Positions 44,127-52,790 of a stretch of 64,000 nt of DNA are shown piece after piece. The first letter of the stretch is position 1. Each line of letters begins with the position of its first letter. The stretch lies in the NCBI RefSeq assembly GCF_900091465.1, contig NZ_FMHV01000002.1, positions 248,001-312,000 of the forward strand, read 5' to 3'. The position numbers were made by a program, and so were the translations under genes. The notes below the pieces were generated by a model. That model searched no databases. It had not been told where the DNA came from and worked only from the letters and a program-made list of their open reading frames with translations. Origin of the DNA: Micromonospora rhizosphaerae (lineage in GTDB: Bacteria; Actinomycetota; Actinomycetes; Mycobacteriales; Micromonosporaceae).

Positions 44127-44780
44127 ATGCGCGACGAGTTCCGGGCCGAACTGCAGGCCGTCAGCCGGCTGCTGGTGGACATGGCGGAGGAGGTCCGCAC
44201 CGCCATGCGTCAGGCCACCCGGGCCCTGCTGACCGCCGACCGGCAGGCGGCCGAGGCGGTGATCGCCGGCGACGCCGAGATCGACGGCGTCTACCGGCAG
44301 GTCGAGGAGCGGGTCTGCGATCTGATCGCCCGCCAGGCACCGGTCGCCACCGACCTGCGCACGGTGATCACCGCGCTGCACGTCTCCGCCGACCTCGAGC
44401 GGATGGGCGACCTGGCCGACCACGTGGCCAAGACGGCGCTGCGTCGGCACCCCTCGCCGGCGGTGCCGGCCGAGCTGCGGCCGATCTTCACCGACATGGC
44501 GGACATCGCCGACCGGATGGCCGTGAAGATCGGCAAGGTGCTGGGCGCGCCGGACGCCGCCCTGGCGGCCGAGCTGGACCGGGACGACGACGCCATGGAC
44601 GACCTGCACCGCAGCCTGTTCGGCGTGCTTCTGGACGACGACTGGCCGTACGGGGTGGAGACGGCGATCGACGCCACCCTGCTTGGCCGCTTCTACGAGC
44701 GCTTCGCCGACCACGCGGTGAACGCCGGCGAGCACGTGGTCTACCTGATCACCGGGGAGACCACCCCCTCGGCCGGCTGA
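44127..44780 (+). CDS. phoU: Phosphate transport system regulator PhoU
   Basis: A 217-residue protein made of two three-helix PhoU repeats. Metal-binding type motifs are in HVSADLERMGDLADHVAKTA and GRFYERFADHAVNAGEHVVYL. It links the Pst transporter to the SenX3/PhoR kinase. ATG 44127 follows AGGAAG. The divergent placement to senX3 is typical for actinobacteria. Confidence 0.95.
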   Translation: MRDEFRAELQAVSRLLVDMAEEVRTAMRQATRALLTADRQAAEAVIAGDAEIDGVYRQVEERVCDLIARQAPVATDLRTVITALHVSADLERMGDLADHVAKTALRRHPSPAVPAELRPIFTDMADIADRMAVKIGKVLGAPDAALAAELDRDDDAMDDLHRSLFGVLLDDDWPYGVETAIDATLLGRFYERFADHAVNAGEHVVYLITGETTPSAG

Positions 44781-44792
44781 GCCGGGAAACGA

Positions 44793-44828
44793 CGAGAGGC
44801 CCCGGTCCGTGCGGACCGGGGCCTCTCG
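44793..44828. terminator. Perfect 16-bp hairpin between phoU and gpm
   Basis: CGAGAGGCCCCGGTCC (44793-44808) and its exact complement (44813-44828) flank a 4-nt loop. It lies between convergent stops and can terminate both transcripts. The T-run is absent, as usual in actinobacteria. Confidence 0.9.
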
Positions 44829-44834
44829 CGTACG

Positions 44835-45611
44835 TCAGCGGCCCTGGTTGGCGACCGCGGCGGCGGCCTCCTTGGCGGCGGCCGGGTCGAGGTACGTCCC
44901 CCCGAGCGTCAGCGGACGCAACTGCGGGTCGAGGTCGTAGCGCAGCGGGATGCCGGTCGGGATGTTGAGCTTGGCGATCGCCTCGTCGGAGATCTGGTCG
45001 AGGTGCTTGACCAGGGCGCGCAGCGAGTTGCCGTGCGCGGCCACCAGCACCGTCCGGCCGGCCAGGATGTCCGGCACGATCGAGTCGTACCAGTACGGCA
45101 GCATCCGCTCTACGACGTCCTTGAGGCACTCGGTGCGCGGCATCAGCTCGGGCGGCAGCAGCGCGTACCGCGAGTCGCCCGCCTGGGACCACCGGTCGTT
45201 GTCGTCGATCGGCGGCGGCGGCGTGTCGTACGACCGGCGCCAGAGCATGAACTGCTCCTCGCCGTACTCGTCCAGGGTCTGCTTCTTGTTCTTGCCCTGC
45301 AGGGCGCCGTAGTGCCGCTCGTTCAGCCGCCACGACCGACGCACCGCGATCCAGGGCCGGTCGGCGACGTTCAGCGCCAACTCGGCGGTGCGGATCGCCC
45401 GACGCAGGACGCTCGTGTGCACCACGTCCGGCAGCAGGCTGTGCTCGCGCATCAGCTCGCCACCGCGGCGCGCCTCGTTCTCGCCCTTCTCGGACAGGTC
45501 GACGTCGACCCAGCCGGTGAAGAGGTTCTTGGCGTTCCAGTCGCTCTCCCCGTGCCGCAGCAGGACCAGCGTCCCGACGGTGGGCCCCTCGCTCGCAGTC
45601 ATGCCAGTCAT
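44835..45611 (-). CDS. gpmA: 2,3-bisphosphoglycerate-dependent phosphoglycerate mutase
   Basis: A 258-residue glycolytic enzyme. The catalytic His lies in [20 protein letters not shown], the second in [20 protein letters not shown]. Residues [17 protein letters not shown] and [10 protein letters not shown] are hallmarks of the cofactor-dependent class. Three in-frame ATGs exist; 45611 is chosen because AGGA lies 8 nt upstream. Its position near senX3-regX3 is conserved in mycobacteria. Confidence 0.95.
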   Translation of the reverse strand: MTGMTASEGPTVGTLVLLRHGESDWNAKNLFTGWVDVDLSEKGENEARRGGELMREHSLLPDVVHTSVLRRAIRTAELALNVADRPWIAVRRSWRLNERHYGALQGKNKKQTLDEYGEEQFMLWRRSYDTPPPPIDDNDRWSQAGDSRYALLPPELMPRTECLKDVVERMLPYWYDSIVPDILAGRTVLVAAHGNSLRALVKHLDQISDEAIAKLNIPTGIPLRYDLDPQLRPLTLGGTYLDPAAAKEAAAAVANQGR

Positions 45612-45762
45612 GCCGATCATCCTGCCGTACGCCGTCGGCGGGCGTGCGGGGACCGGTCGTGACGACCACCACGTGGAAAAGCTGGTGACCGCCGTTCCGG
45701 GGCGGGACTAGGTTGTAAGGCGCTTGAGATACATCGGTCATTACCGAAGCGGGGGCGGAGCG

Positions 45763-47052
45763 GTGCGGACGGTACGGAGTTGGTTCCGGGACACGACCGG
45801 CGGGCTGCCAAGGCCCTTCTGGTACCTCTGGACCGGCACGCTGATCAACCGGCTCGGCTCGTTCGTCCTGGTCTTCCTGGCCATCTACCTCACCCAGGAG
45901 CGCGGCTTCTCGGCGTCCCAGGCCGGCCTGGTGCTCGGCCTCTGGGGCGTCGGCGGCGCGGTCGGCACCACCGTCGGCGGCACGCTCACCGACCGCTGGG
46001 GACGCCGGCCCACCCTGCTCACCGCCCACCTCGGCGCGGCCACCATGATGCTCGCGCTCGGCCTGGCCCGGCCGCTCTGGGCGGTGTCGCTGGGCGCGCT
46101 GCTGCTCGGCACGTTCGCCGAGGCCGCCCGGCCGGCGTTCGGCGCCATGATGATCGACGTGGTGCCGGAGAAGGACCGGCTGCGCGCCTTCTCGCTGAAC
46201 TACTGGGCGATCAACCTCGGCTTCGCCTGCGCCGCGGTGCTCGCCGGCCTCGCCGCGCAGGCCGGCTACCTGCTGCTCTTCGTGGTCGATGCGGCCACTA
46301 CCGTGGTCACCGCGCTGATCATCTTCACCCGGGTGAAGGAGACCCGCACCGCCTCGGCCGCCCCCGCCCGCAGCGGCGGCGACGCTCCCGCCGGCGTGCT
46401 GCGCACCATCCTCACCGACCGGGTCTACCTGGGCTTCGTGGCGCTCAACCTGTTCGCCGCGCTGGTCTTCCTCCAGCACATCTCGATGCTGCCGATCGCG
46501 ATGGGCGACTCCGGTCTGACTCCGGCCACCTACGGCTCGGTGATCGCGCTCAACGGGGTGCTGATCGTGGTCGGGCAGCTCTTCGTACCCCGGCTGATCA
46601 ACGGCCGGAGCCGGTCGCACGTGCTGGCGCTCGCGTCGGTGGTGATGGGCGTCGGGTTCGGGTTGACCGCGTTTGCCGACAGCGCCTGGTTCTACGGGAT
46701 CACCGTGCTGATCTGGACCCTCGGCGAGATGCTCAACTCCCCGTCCAACGCCACGCTGATCGCCGAACTCTCCCCCGCCGCGCTACGCGGCCGTTACCAG
46801 GGCGTCTTCTCGCTCTCCTGGCAGGTGGCCGGCGCCGTCGCCCCGATCCTCGGCGGCCTGGTCCGGGAGCAGGCCGGCAACACCGCGCTCTGGCTCGGCT
46901 GCGCCGGCGTCGGCGTGGTGATGGCCGTGGCCCACCTGGTCTCCGGCCCGGCCCGCGAGCGGCGGGCGGCCCAGCTCCAGGCCGCGGCGCCGGTCCAACC
47001 GGCCACCGTCGTCCAGCCGCCGGCCCCGGAGGTGGCCCAGGCCGCCGCGTGA
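45763..47052 (+). CDS. MFS transporter, first of a tandem pair
   Basis: A 429-residue, 12-helix major facilitator. Motif A is GGTLTDRWGRRPTLLTAHLG. The N-terminus GGLPRPFWYLWTGTLINRLG is shared with the next gene (GGLPAIFWYLWSGLLINRAG), so they are paralogues. GTG 45763 follows GGAG closely; an upstream in-frame TTG at 45724 is less likely. An Ala/Pro/Val-rich C-terminal tail of about 30 residues is exposed to the cytoplasm. Substrate unknown; probably an efflux pump. Confidence 0.9.
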   Translation: MRTVRSWFRDTTGGLPRPFWYLWTGTLINRLGSFVLVFLAIYLTQERGFSASQAGLVLGLWGVGGAVGTTVGGTLTDRWGRRPTLLTAHLGAATMMLALGLARPLWAVSLGALLLGTFAEAARPAFGAMMIDVVPEKDRLRAFSLNYWAINLGFACAAVLAGLAAQAGYLLLFVVDAATTVVTALIIFTRVKETRTASAAPARSGGDAPAGVLRTILTDRVYLGFVALNLFAALVFLQHISMLPIAMGDSGLTPATYGSVIALNGVLIVVGQLFVPRLINGRSRSHVLALASVVMGVGFGLTAFADSAWFYGITVLIWTLGEMLNSPSNATLIAELSPAALRGRYQGVFSLSWQVAGAVAPILGGLVREQAGNTALWLGCAGVGVVMAVAHLVSGPARERRAAQLQAAAPVQPATVVQPPAPEVAQAAA

Positions 47053-47131
47053 TCCGGGACACGGTGGCGCGCCTCCGCCGCACTGCCTAGCGTCGACTGC
47101 GCACCGGTTGACAAACCTTCATGGAGGACGA

Positions 47132-48403
47132 GTGCAGGCCCTGCGGCGCTGGCTGCACGACACCGCGGGCGGGCTCCCCGCCATCTTCTGGTACCTCTGG
47201 TCCGGTCTCCTGATCAACCGGGCCGGCTCGTTCGCGATGCTCTTCCTGTCGCTCTACCTGACCGACGCGCGCGGGGCGTCGGAGGGGCTCGCCGGGGCGG
47301 TCGTCGGGGCGTACGGGGCGGGCGGGGCGGGCGGTGTGCTGCTCGGCGGGGTGCTGGCCGACCGCTGGGGCCGGCGGGCCACCCTGCTCACCGCCCACCT
47401 CGGCGCGGCCGGGCTGATGGCGGCGCTGGCGTTCAGCCGGCACCTGGCCATGATCGCGGTGCTCGCCGCGCTGCTCGGGGTGCTCCACTCGATGCCCAGC
47501 CCGGCGTTCGTCGCGGCGATCGTCGACGTGGTCCCCGAAGCCCGCCGCTCGCGCGCGTTCAACCTCCAGTTCTGGGCGTTCAACCTCGGCATGGCGGTCG
47601 CCTCGCTGCTGGCCGGCGTACTCGCCGAGGCGAGCTTCGTCGCGCTCTTCCTGGTGGACGCTGCCGCCACGCTCACCGCCGCCGCCGTGATCGGCTGGAA
47701 GGTGCCCGAGACCCTGGTCGGGCGGCGGCCGGCGCCGGCGGTCCGGCGGCGGGAGCTGGCGGTCCGGCGGCGGCCCGGGCTGCACACCGCGCTGACCGAC
47801 CGCACCTTCCTGGTCTTCGTCGGGCTTACCTTCGTGCTGGCCGTGCTCACCATGCAGACCTCGACGATCATGCCGCTGGCGATGCGGGCGGACGGCCTGC
47901 GACCCTCGGCGTACGGCGTGGTGGTGGCGCTCGGCGGCGCGCTGATCGTGCTCGGGCAGCTCTTCGTGCCCCGGCTGATCGAGCCGTACCGCAAGGCCTC
48001 CGTGCTGTCGGTCTCCACCGGGCTGATGGCGCTCGGCTTCGGCGCCCTCACCGTCGCCGACGAGCTGGCGGTCTACCTGGGCGCGGCGGTGGTCTGGACG
48101 GTCGGCTCGATGCTCGCCGCACCGCCGAACGCGCAGATCAACGCCGATCTGGCCCCGCCGGAGCTGCGCGCCCGCTACCAGTCGGTCTTCTACCTGACCT
48201 TCCCGGCGGCGTCGTTCGTGGCGCCGGCGCTGGGCGGGGTCAGCCTTCAGTACCTGGGCGACCGGCACTGGCTGATCGTCGGCGGGCTGGGCCTGGTCGC
48301 GGCGGTGGGTCACCTGCTGGCCGGCCCGCCCCGGGAACGCCGGGTGGCGGCCCTGCGCGGCAGGGACGACCACTCGGGGGAGGTGGTGACGGTCGGCCGC
48401 TGA
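47132..48403 (+). CDS. MFS transporter, second of a tandem pair
   Basis: A 423-residue 12-helix facilitator with motif A GGVLADRWGRRATLLTAHLG. It shares long blocks with the preceding gene: LINRxGSF, LIVxGQLFVPRLI, and NxxLxPxxLRxRYQxVF. GTG 47132 is preceded by GGAGG. An intergenic TTGACA lies at 47108-47113, but no -10 fits before the start. It ends with a hairpin. An old local duplication explains the pair. Confidence 0.9.
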   Translation: MQALRRWLHDTAGGLPAIFWYLWSGLLINRAGSFAMLFLSLYLTDARGASEGLAGAVVGAYGAGGAGGVLLGGVLADRWGRRATLLTAHLGAAGLMAALAFSRHLAMIAVLAALLGVLHSMPSPAFVAAIVDVVPEARRSRAFNLQFWAFNLGMAVASLLAGVLAEASFVALFLVDAAATLTAAAVIGWKVPETLVGRRPAPAVRRRELAVRRRPGLHTALTDRTFLVFVGLTFVLAVLTMQTSTIMPLAMRADGLRPSAYGVVVALGGALIVLGQLFVPRLIEPYRKASVLSVSTGLMALGFGALTVADELAVYLGAAVVWTVGSMLAAPPNAQINADLAPPELRARYQSVFYLTFPAASFVAPALGGVSLQYLGDRHWLIVGGLGLVAAVGHLLAGPPRERRVAALRGRDDHSGEVVTVGR

Positions 48404-48422
48404 CGGGCCCCCGAACGGCGCT

Positions 48423-48459
48423 GAGCGCCCACCTCGGCCTGTGGCCGTGATGGGCGCTC
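48423..48459 (+). terminator. Hairpin after the second MFS gene
   Basis: GAGCGCCCA and TGGGCGCTC (9 bp, perfect) enclose a smaller inner hairpin CGGCC-TGT-GGCCG. It begins 20 nt after the stop codon. Confidence 0.7.
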
Positions 48460-48470
48460 GCACCGTACGC

Positions 48471-48525
48471 CCGGCGGCGGCGGGCGACACTCACCCCCGT
48501 AAGCGTCGCCCGCTCGCGCCGCCGG
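48471..48525. terminator. Long bipartite hairpin in the convergent gap
   Basis: The outer arms CCGGCGGCG / CGCCGCCGG and inner arms GCGGGCGAC / GTCGCCCGC (48480-48488 with 48505-48513) form a stem of about 18 bp. One 3-nt bulge breaks it, and the loop is 16 nt. It may be a second terminator or the fold of a small RNA. Confidence 0.55.
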
Positions 48526-48773
48526 TTCAACAGGTGGCACCGTCCCCCAACGGCGTTGTCCACCCGTTCCCCCTGCGCCTCGCTCGGTGCACGGATCTGA
48601 TCGATCCGCCGCTCCCCCGAACGTTTCCAAGCGTGGCGCGGTTCAATAAAGCTAGTTCGCCCAGATTCCGGATACAACCCAGATCGCTGTCTTGCCGGTC
48701 ACAGCAACCGGTCGCAAATCCTCCGGGCCTCTGTTGGCCAACAACGCTTTCCCGCCGGCCATTCCCGTAAACC

Positions 48774-49787
48774 TCAGGCGTCCTCGCGATTTGGGTTCTC
48801 CGTACGGAAGAAGTTGCTCTGCCGGCCATCCCGCATCTGTTCCTGATAGATCAGGTTCAGCCCGCGTAGGTCGAATGTCCGGAACCAGTCGTCCCAGGGG
48901 ATCTCCCGGATCCGGCTGCTCTCCCGATAGCCCGGGATGTTGAACGTCAGCACCCCCGGCCGGCCCTCCCGCTCGGTGCCGGCGATGGTGGCCGGCTTGG
49001 CGTTGCGGGACTGCGCCCAGCGCTGGATCACCTCGTGGTTGGCGGTCACCAGGCTCCGGCCCGGACGCTCGGGACGATCCTCCAGAGACGTGATCTGCTG
49101 GGACGACCGCACCGAACGGGACGAAGATCCGCCGGTCCGGACCGGAGTCGCCTTCACCGCCGCCGCGCCGCCGCCCCCGGGCGGCGCCGCCCTCGCACCC
49201 GCACCGGGTGGCGCCTTCGCAGCGCGGGCCCGGGACGGGGCAGCCTTCTTCGCTGGCGCCTTCTTCGCGGCGGGCGCCTTCTTCGCGGCGGGCGCCCTCT
49301 TCGCGGCGGGCGCCCTCTTCGCGGCGGGCGCCTTCTTCGCTGGCGCCTTCTTGGCTGGCGCCCTCTTCGCGGCGGGGGCCCTCTTCGCGGCGGCCTTCTT
49401 CGCGGGGGCCGCCTTCCTCGCCCGCGCGCCCGTGGCCTTCGCGGCGGGCACCGCCTTGGCCGCAGCGGCCTTCTTCGCCGGAGCCTTCTTGGCGGCGGCC
49501 TTCTTCGTTGGTGCGGCGCGGCCGGCCGGCCCGGTCGGCCTGCGGGCGGCACCACCGCCCCGGCTCTCCGCGCGGAGGGTCTGCGCCAGCGTCTTCACCA
49601 GGTCCGGCTTGCGCAGGGCGGATATCCCGGACACCCCGCGCCGGCGGAGCTGGCTGCGGAGGTCGTCCACCCTCATCCGGGAGATCTCGGATTCGGAGAT
49701 CCGCGGGGTCCCCGGGGTCTGGTTGCCAGGTTGCTGTTTGGTCCTGGTCGCAGCCGCGCCGCGACCTGAGCTGATGCGCTGAGCCAT
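48774..49787 (-). CDS. Nucleoid-type protein: Rho_N/SAP-like domain, H1-like Lys/Ala/Pro tail, unassigned C-terminal domain
   Basis: A 337-residue protein of three parts. Residues about 30-75 (ISRMRVDDLRSQLRRRGVSG, KPDLVKTLAQTL) resemble a Rho N-terminal/SAP helix-extended-loop-helix. Residues about 90-210 are Lys/Ala/Pro/Arg-rich with repeated PAAKRAPAAK and PAKKAPAKKA units, like histone H1 tails of bacterial nucleoid proteins. Residues about 235-337 form a globular domain (TANHEVIQRWAQSRNAKPAT, EIPWDDWFRTFDLRGLNLIY). I recall that type from uncharacterised bacterial proteins. Chromatin binding is inferred. Annotators may label it only as Rho N-terminal domain protein. Confidence 0.8.
   Translation of the reverse strand: MAQRISSGRGAAATRTKQQPGNQTPGTPRISESEISRMRVDDLRSQLRRRGVSGISALRKPDLVKTLAQTLRAESRGGGAARRPTGPAGRAAPTKKAAAKKAPAKKAAAAKAVPAAKATGARARKAAPAKKAAAKRAPAAKRAPAKKAPAKKAPAAKRAPAAKRAPAAKKAPAAKKAPAKKAAPSRARAAKAPPGAGARAAPPGGGGAAAVKATPVRTGGSSSRSVRSSQQITSLEDRPERPGRSLVTANHEVIQRWAQSRNAKPATIAGTEREGRPGVLTFNIPGYRESSRIREIPWDDWFRTFDLRGLNLIYQEQMRDGRQSNFFRTENPNREDA
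49245..49415 (-). repeat. 18-bp tandem repeats encoding the H1-like tail
   Basis: Units close to GCGGCGGGCGCCTTCTTC recur about eight times with point differences, encoding hexapeptides like KKAPAA on the minus strand. Such runs expand and contract by slippage, so the copy number probably varies between strains. Confidence 0.8.
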
Positions 49788-49862
49788 GGGACACGCTCCT
49801 CGACAGTCCGTCCTCGGCCCGCGGTGGGTCCCAGTACCGCACCGCGCAGTGCGGCATACCCG

Positions 49863-50441
49863 TCAGGACGGGTCCGAACCGCCTGCGGTCGAGGTGGCGC
49901 TTCCCGCCGGGGCCGATTCGCCGCGGTCCGGCGCCCGGTCGGTGCCAGCGGAGGGCTCGAAGAGGTGGGCGAACGCGGCCAGATTGGCGGTGGACTCGCC
50001 CCGCTTGACCCGCCACTCCCACTCCCGGCGGATCGCGGTGCCGAAGCCGATCTCCAGCATGGTGTCGAAGGACTCGTCGGCGTAGGTCAGCACGGCCCCG
50101 AGCAGCCGGTCCAGCTCCGCCTCGCCGATGCCGGCAAGGTTGACCCGGCCGGTGAGGTAGACGTCGCCGACCGCGTCGATCGAGAACGACACCCCGTACA
50201 TCCGGGCGTTGCGTTGCAGCAGCCAGGCCCAGAGCTCCTCGCGGCGCTCGTCCGGCTGGCGCATCACGAACGCCTCGATCCGCAGCGCGTGCTCGCCGAC
50301 GATCAGGTTGCAGATCGTCTTGAGCTTGTGCGTCCCCGGCAGGGTGACCGCGTACGACGCCTCGCCGGTGGACTCGAAAGCCAGCTCCCGCTCGGCGCAG
50401 ACGGACTCGATCAGTGCGGCGACCTCGCTCTTGCGGCTCAT
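49863..50441 (-). CDS. YbjN-domain protein
   Basis: A 192-residue soluble protein with the YbjN / type III chaperone-like fold. KLKTICNLIVGEHALRIEAF and ELWAWLLQRNARMYGVSFSI are family-typical. A Ser/Ala/Gly-rich tail follows residue 165. It sits 49 nt downstream of mshA on the same strand, an arrangement shared with mycobacteria (Rv0487, from memory). Exact role unknown. Confidence 0.87.
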   Translation of the reverse strand: MSRKSEVAALIESVCAERELAFESTGEASYAVTLPGTHKLKTICNLIVGEHALRIEAFVMRQPDERREELWAWLLQRNARMYGVSFSIDAVGDVYLTGRVNLAGIGEAELDRLLGAVLTYADESFDTMLEIGFGTAIRREWEWRVKRGESTANLAAFAHLFEPSAGTDRAPDRGESAPAGSATSTAGGSDPS

Positions 50442-50490
50442 CGGACCCACTCTACGGTCGGACCGCCCCGCCCACCGCGCGGCGACCGCG

Positions 50491-51855
50491 TCACCATGAG
50501 CAGGACAGGGCGGGGTCGCCGGCCAGCTGGGCGGCCAGCCGGCCACGGTGCTCGGCGATCGCCTCGCCATAGACCGCCAGCAGTCCGGAGACCGTACGGT
50601 CCCAGGAGAAGCCGCGGGCGTGCCGTTCGGCGCCGCGGCCCAGCGCGGCCCGGCGAAGCCGATCCGGCAACAGCCGGCCCAGCGTGCGCGCCCAGTCGAC
50701 CGGGTCGTGGCCGTCGATGAGCACCCCGCTGACCCCGTCGCGGACGGCGGTGACCAGGCCGCCGACGGCGGCGGCCAGCACCGGCGTACCGCAGGCCTGA
50801 GCCTCCAGCGCCACCAGCCCGAACGACTCGTTGTACGACGGCACCGCGACCAGGTCGGCGGCCCGGTAGAGCGCGGGCAGGTCCTCGCCCGTGCGCGGCG
50901 GCAGGAAGCGCACCCGATCGGTGACGCGGAGCGAGGCGGCCAGCTCGATCAGGGCGGTCGGCCGGTCCAGGCCGCTGCCGCTGGGGCCGCCGCAGATCAC
51001 CACGGTCAGCTCGTCGGCGAGCGCGGGATCCCGCTCGCGCAGCGCGGCGACGGCCCGGATCAGCACGTCCGGCGCCTTGAGCGGCTGGATCCGGCCGACG
51101 AAGGCCACCACGTACCCGTGGGTGGGCAGCCCCAGCCGGCGACGCGCGGCGAGCGTCGCGCGGTGCTGGTCCCCGGCGGCCGGGTGGAACCGGTGCAGGT
51201 CGACGCCCGGCTCGACCACGGCGACCCGGGCCGGGTCGGCGTCGTACCGGTCGAGCAGGTCGCGGGCCTCGACCCGGGTGTTGGCGACCAGCCGGTCGGC
51301 CTCGGCGACCACCTGCTCCTCGCCGATGACCCGGGCCTTGGGCTCGGGCCGGTCACCGGCGGCGAGCTGGGCGTTCTTGACCTTGGCGAGGGTGTGCGCG
51401 GTGTGCACCAGCGGCACCCCCCAGCGCTCCTTGGCCAGCCAGCCGACCTGGCCGGAGAGCCAGTAGTGGGAGTGGATCAGGTCGTAGTGGCCCGGCGGGC
51501 GGGCCGCCTCGGCGCGGAGCACCCCGGCGGTGAACGCGCAGAGCTGCCCGGGAAGCTCCTCCTTGGTGAGCCCCTCGAGCGGGCCGGAGGTGACGTGCCG
51601 GACGTGCACGCCGGGCGCCATCTCCACCACCGGCGGCAGGTCGCCGGAGGTGGCCCGGGTGAAGATCTCGACCTCGACGTCCGCCTCGGCCAACCGGCGC
51701 GCCACCTCGAGGATGTAGACGTTCATGCCGCCGGCATCGCCCGTGCCGGGCTGGTGCAGCGGCGACGTGTGCACGGAGAGGGTGGCGATCCGGCGGGGCC
51801 GCGGCCACGGACGGGCACCTCGCTGACGACCGACACCGGTGTGCAATTCCGCCAC
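50491..51855 (-). CDS. mshA: D-inositol-3-phosphate glycosyltransferase (mycothiol biosynthesis)
   Basis: A 454-residue GT-B enzyme adding GlcNAc to inositol-3-phosphate, the first step to mycothiol. The acceptor-side loop is [16 protein letters not shown], then [20 protein letters not shown]. The donor-side signature is [23 protein letters not shown] 51855 has an AGGGAG site 5 nt upstream; an earlier in-frame GTG (51873) lacks one. Mycothiol use is also supported by the MDMPI-type gene at 54852. Confidence 0.95.
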   Translation of the reverse strand: MAELHTGVGRQRGARPWPRPRRIATLSVHTSPLHQPGTGDAGGMNVYILEVARRLAEADVEVEIFTRATSGDLPPVVEMAPGVHVRHVTSGPLEGLTKEELPGQLCAFTAGVLRAEAARPPGHYDLIHSHYWLSGQVGWLAKERWGVPLVHTAHTLAKVKNAQLAAGDRPEPKARVIGEEQVVAEADRLVANTRVEARDLLDRYDADPARVAVVEPGVDLHRFHPAAGDQHRATLAARRRLGLPTHGYVVAFVGRIQPLKAPDVLIRAVAALRERDPALADELTVVICGGPSGSGLDRPTALIELAASLRVTDRVRFLPPRTGEDLPALYRAADLVAVPSYNESFGLVALEAQACGTPVLAAAVGGLVTAVRDGVSGVLIDGHDPVDWARTLGRLLPDRLRRAALGRGAERHARGFSWDRTVSGLLAVYGEAIAEHRGRLAAQLAGDPALSCSW

Positions 51856-52024
51856 GTCCGCTCCCTCTGTCACGGTTGATGCCGTCCCGCACTACCGGCG
51901 CTTCTCAGTCAACCTCCGCGCCGGATGTCATGTTCCCCATCGGGCTTCGGAAATGCGTCCCGCCCGCCCCGGGCGTGACGGACCTCATCACCACGTGACG
52001 GATGGGCGGGGTGAGAATGACCGG

Positions 52025-52789
52025 ATGACCTCCGTCGCGATCGTCACCGGGGCGTCCAGCGGGATCGGCGCGGCCACCGCGCGCCGGCTGGCCGCCGAGG
52101 GTTTCCACGTGCTCGCCGCCGCGCGGCGTACCGACCGGCTGGCCGAACTGGTCGATGAGATCACCGCGGCCGGCGGCGCCGCCACCGCGGTGGCCTGCGA
52201 CGTCACCTCCGACGAGTCGGTCGCCGGCCTGGCCGCGGCCGCCGCCGCGGCGCCCGGGCCGGTGACCCTGCTGGTCAACAACGCCGGCGGTGCCCGCGGC
52301 CTCGACCCCGTCGAGGCCGGCTCGGTGGGCGACTGGCAGTGGATGTACGACGTCAACGTGCTGGGCACGCTCCGGGTCACCCAGGCGCTGCTGCCCGCGC
52401 TGGAAGGCTCCGGCGCCGGCACCATCGTGATCGTCAGCTCCACCGCCGGCTTCGTGGTCTACGAGGGCGGGGGCGGCTACACCGCGGCCAAGCACGCGCA
52501 GACGGCGCTCGCCGGCACGCTCCGGCTGGAGCTCTGCGGGCGACCGATCCGGGTGATCGAGATCGACCCCGGGATGGTGAAGACCGAGGAGTTCGGCCTG
52601 GTCCGCTTCGACGGCGACGAGGATAAGGCCGCCGCCGTCTACGCCGGGGTGGCCGAGCCGCTGGTGGCCGAGGACATCGCCGACTGCATCGCCTGGTGCG
52701 CCACCCGCCCGCACCATGTCAACGTGGACCGGCTGGTGGTCCGCCCGCTGGCCCAGGCCGCCCAGCACAAGGTGCACCGGGTGAGCTGA
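52025..52789 (+). CDS. Short-chain dehydrogenase/reductase
   Basis: A 254-residue classical SDR. The cofactor loop is VTGASSGIGAATA, with the NNAG motif in LLVNNAGGA and the active-site Ser and YxxxK in IVIVSSTAGFVVYEGGGGYTAAK. AARRTDRL after strand 2 suggests NADP. Substrate unknown. It is divergent from mshA, as is the SDR gene Rv0484c in M. tuberculosis. Confidence 0.93.
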   Translation: MTSVAIVTGASSGIGAATARRLAAEGFHVLAAARRTDRLAELVDEITAAGGAATAVACDVTSDESVAGLAAAAAAAPGPVTLLVNNAGGARGLDPVEAGSVGDWQWMYDVNVLGTLRVTQALLPALEGSGAGTIVIVSSTAGFVVYEGGGGYTAAKHAQTALAGTLRLELCGRPIRVIEIDPGMVKTEEFGLVRFDGDEDKAAAVYAGVAEPLVAEDIADCIAWCATRPHHVNVDRLVVRPLAQAAQHKVHRVS

Positions 52790-52790
52790 G

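Larger units (their letters stand above)
48404..48773. other. 370-bp convergent intergenic region rich in hairpins
   Basis: No gene was recognised. The region starts with two hairpins (48423-48459 and 48471-48525). It then runs into a less GC-rich stretch (about 48640-48720) and a perfect 12-bp palindrome TGTTGGCCAACA (48732-48743) just before the H1-like gene's stop. Neither strand shows a tRNA fold. Confidence 0.5.

Noticed and set aside
48640..48720. Possible tRNA in the AT-richer gap (GGTTCAA resembles a T-loop)
   Set aside because: No acceptor stem or anticodon arm can be folded around it on either strand.
49245..49415. Tandem repeat considered as a CRISPR array
   Set aside because: There are no unique spacers. 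The repeats are contiguous, in frame, and encode Lys/Ala/Pro units.
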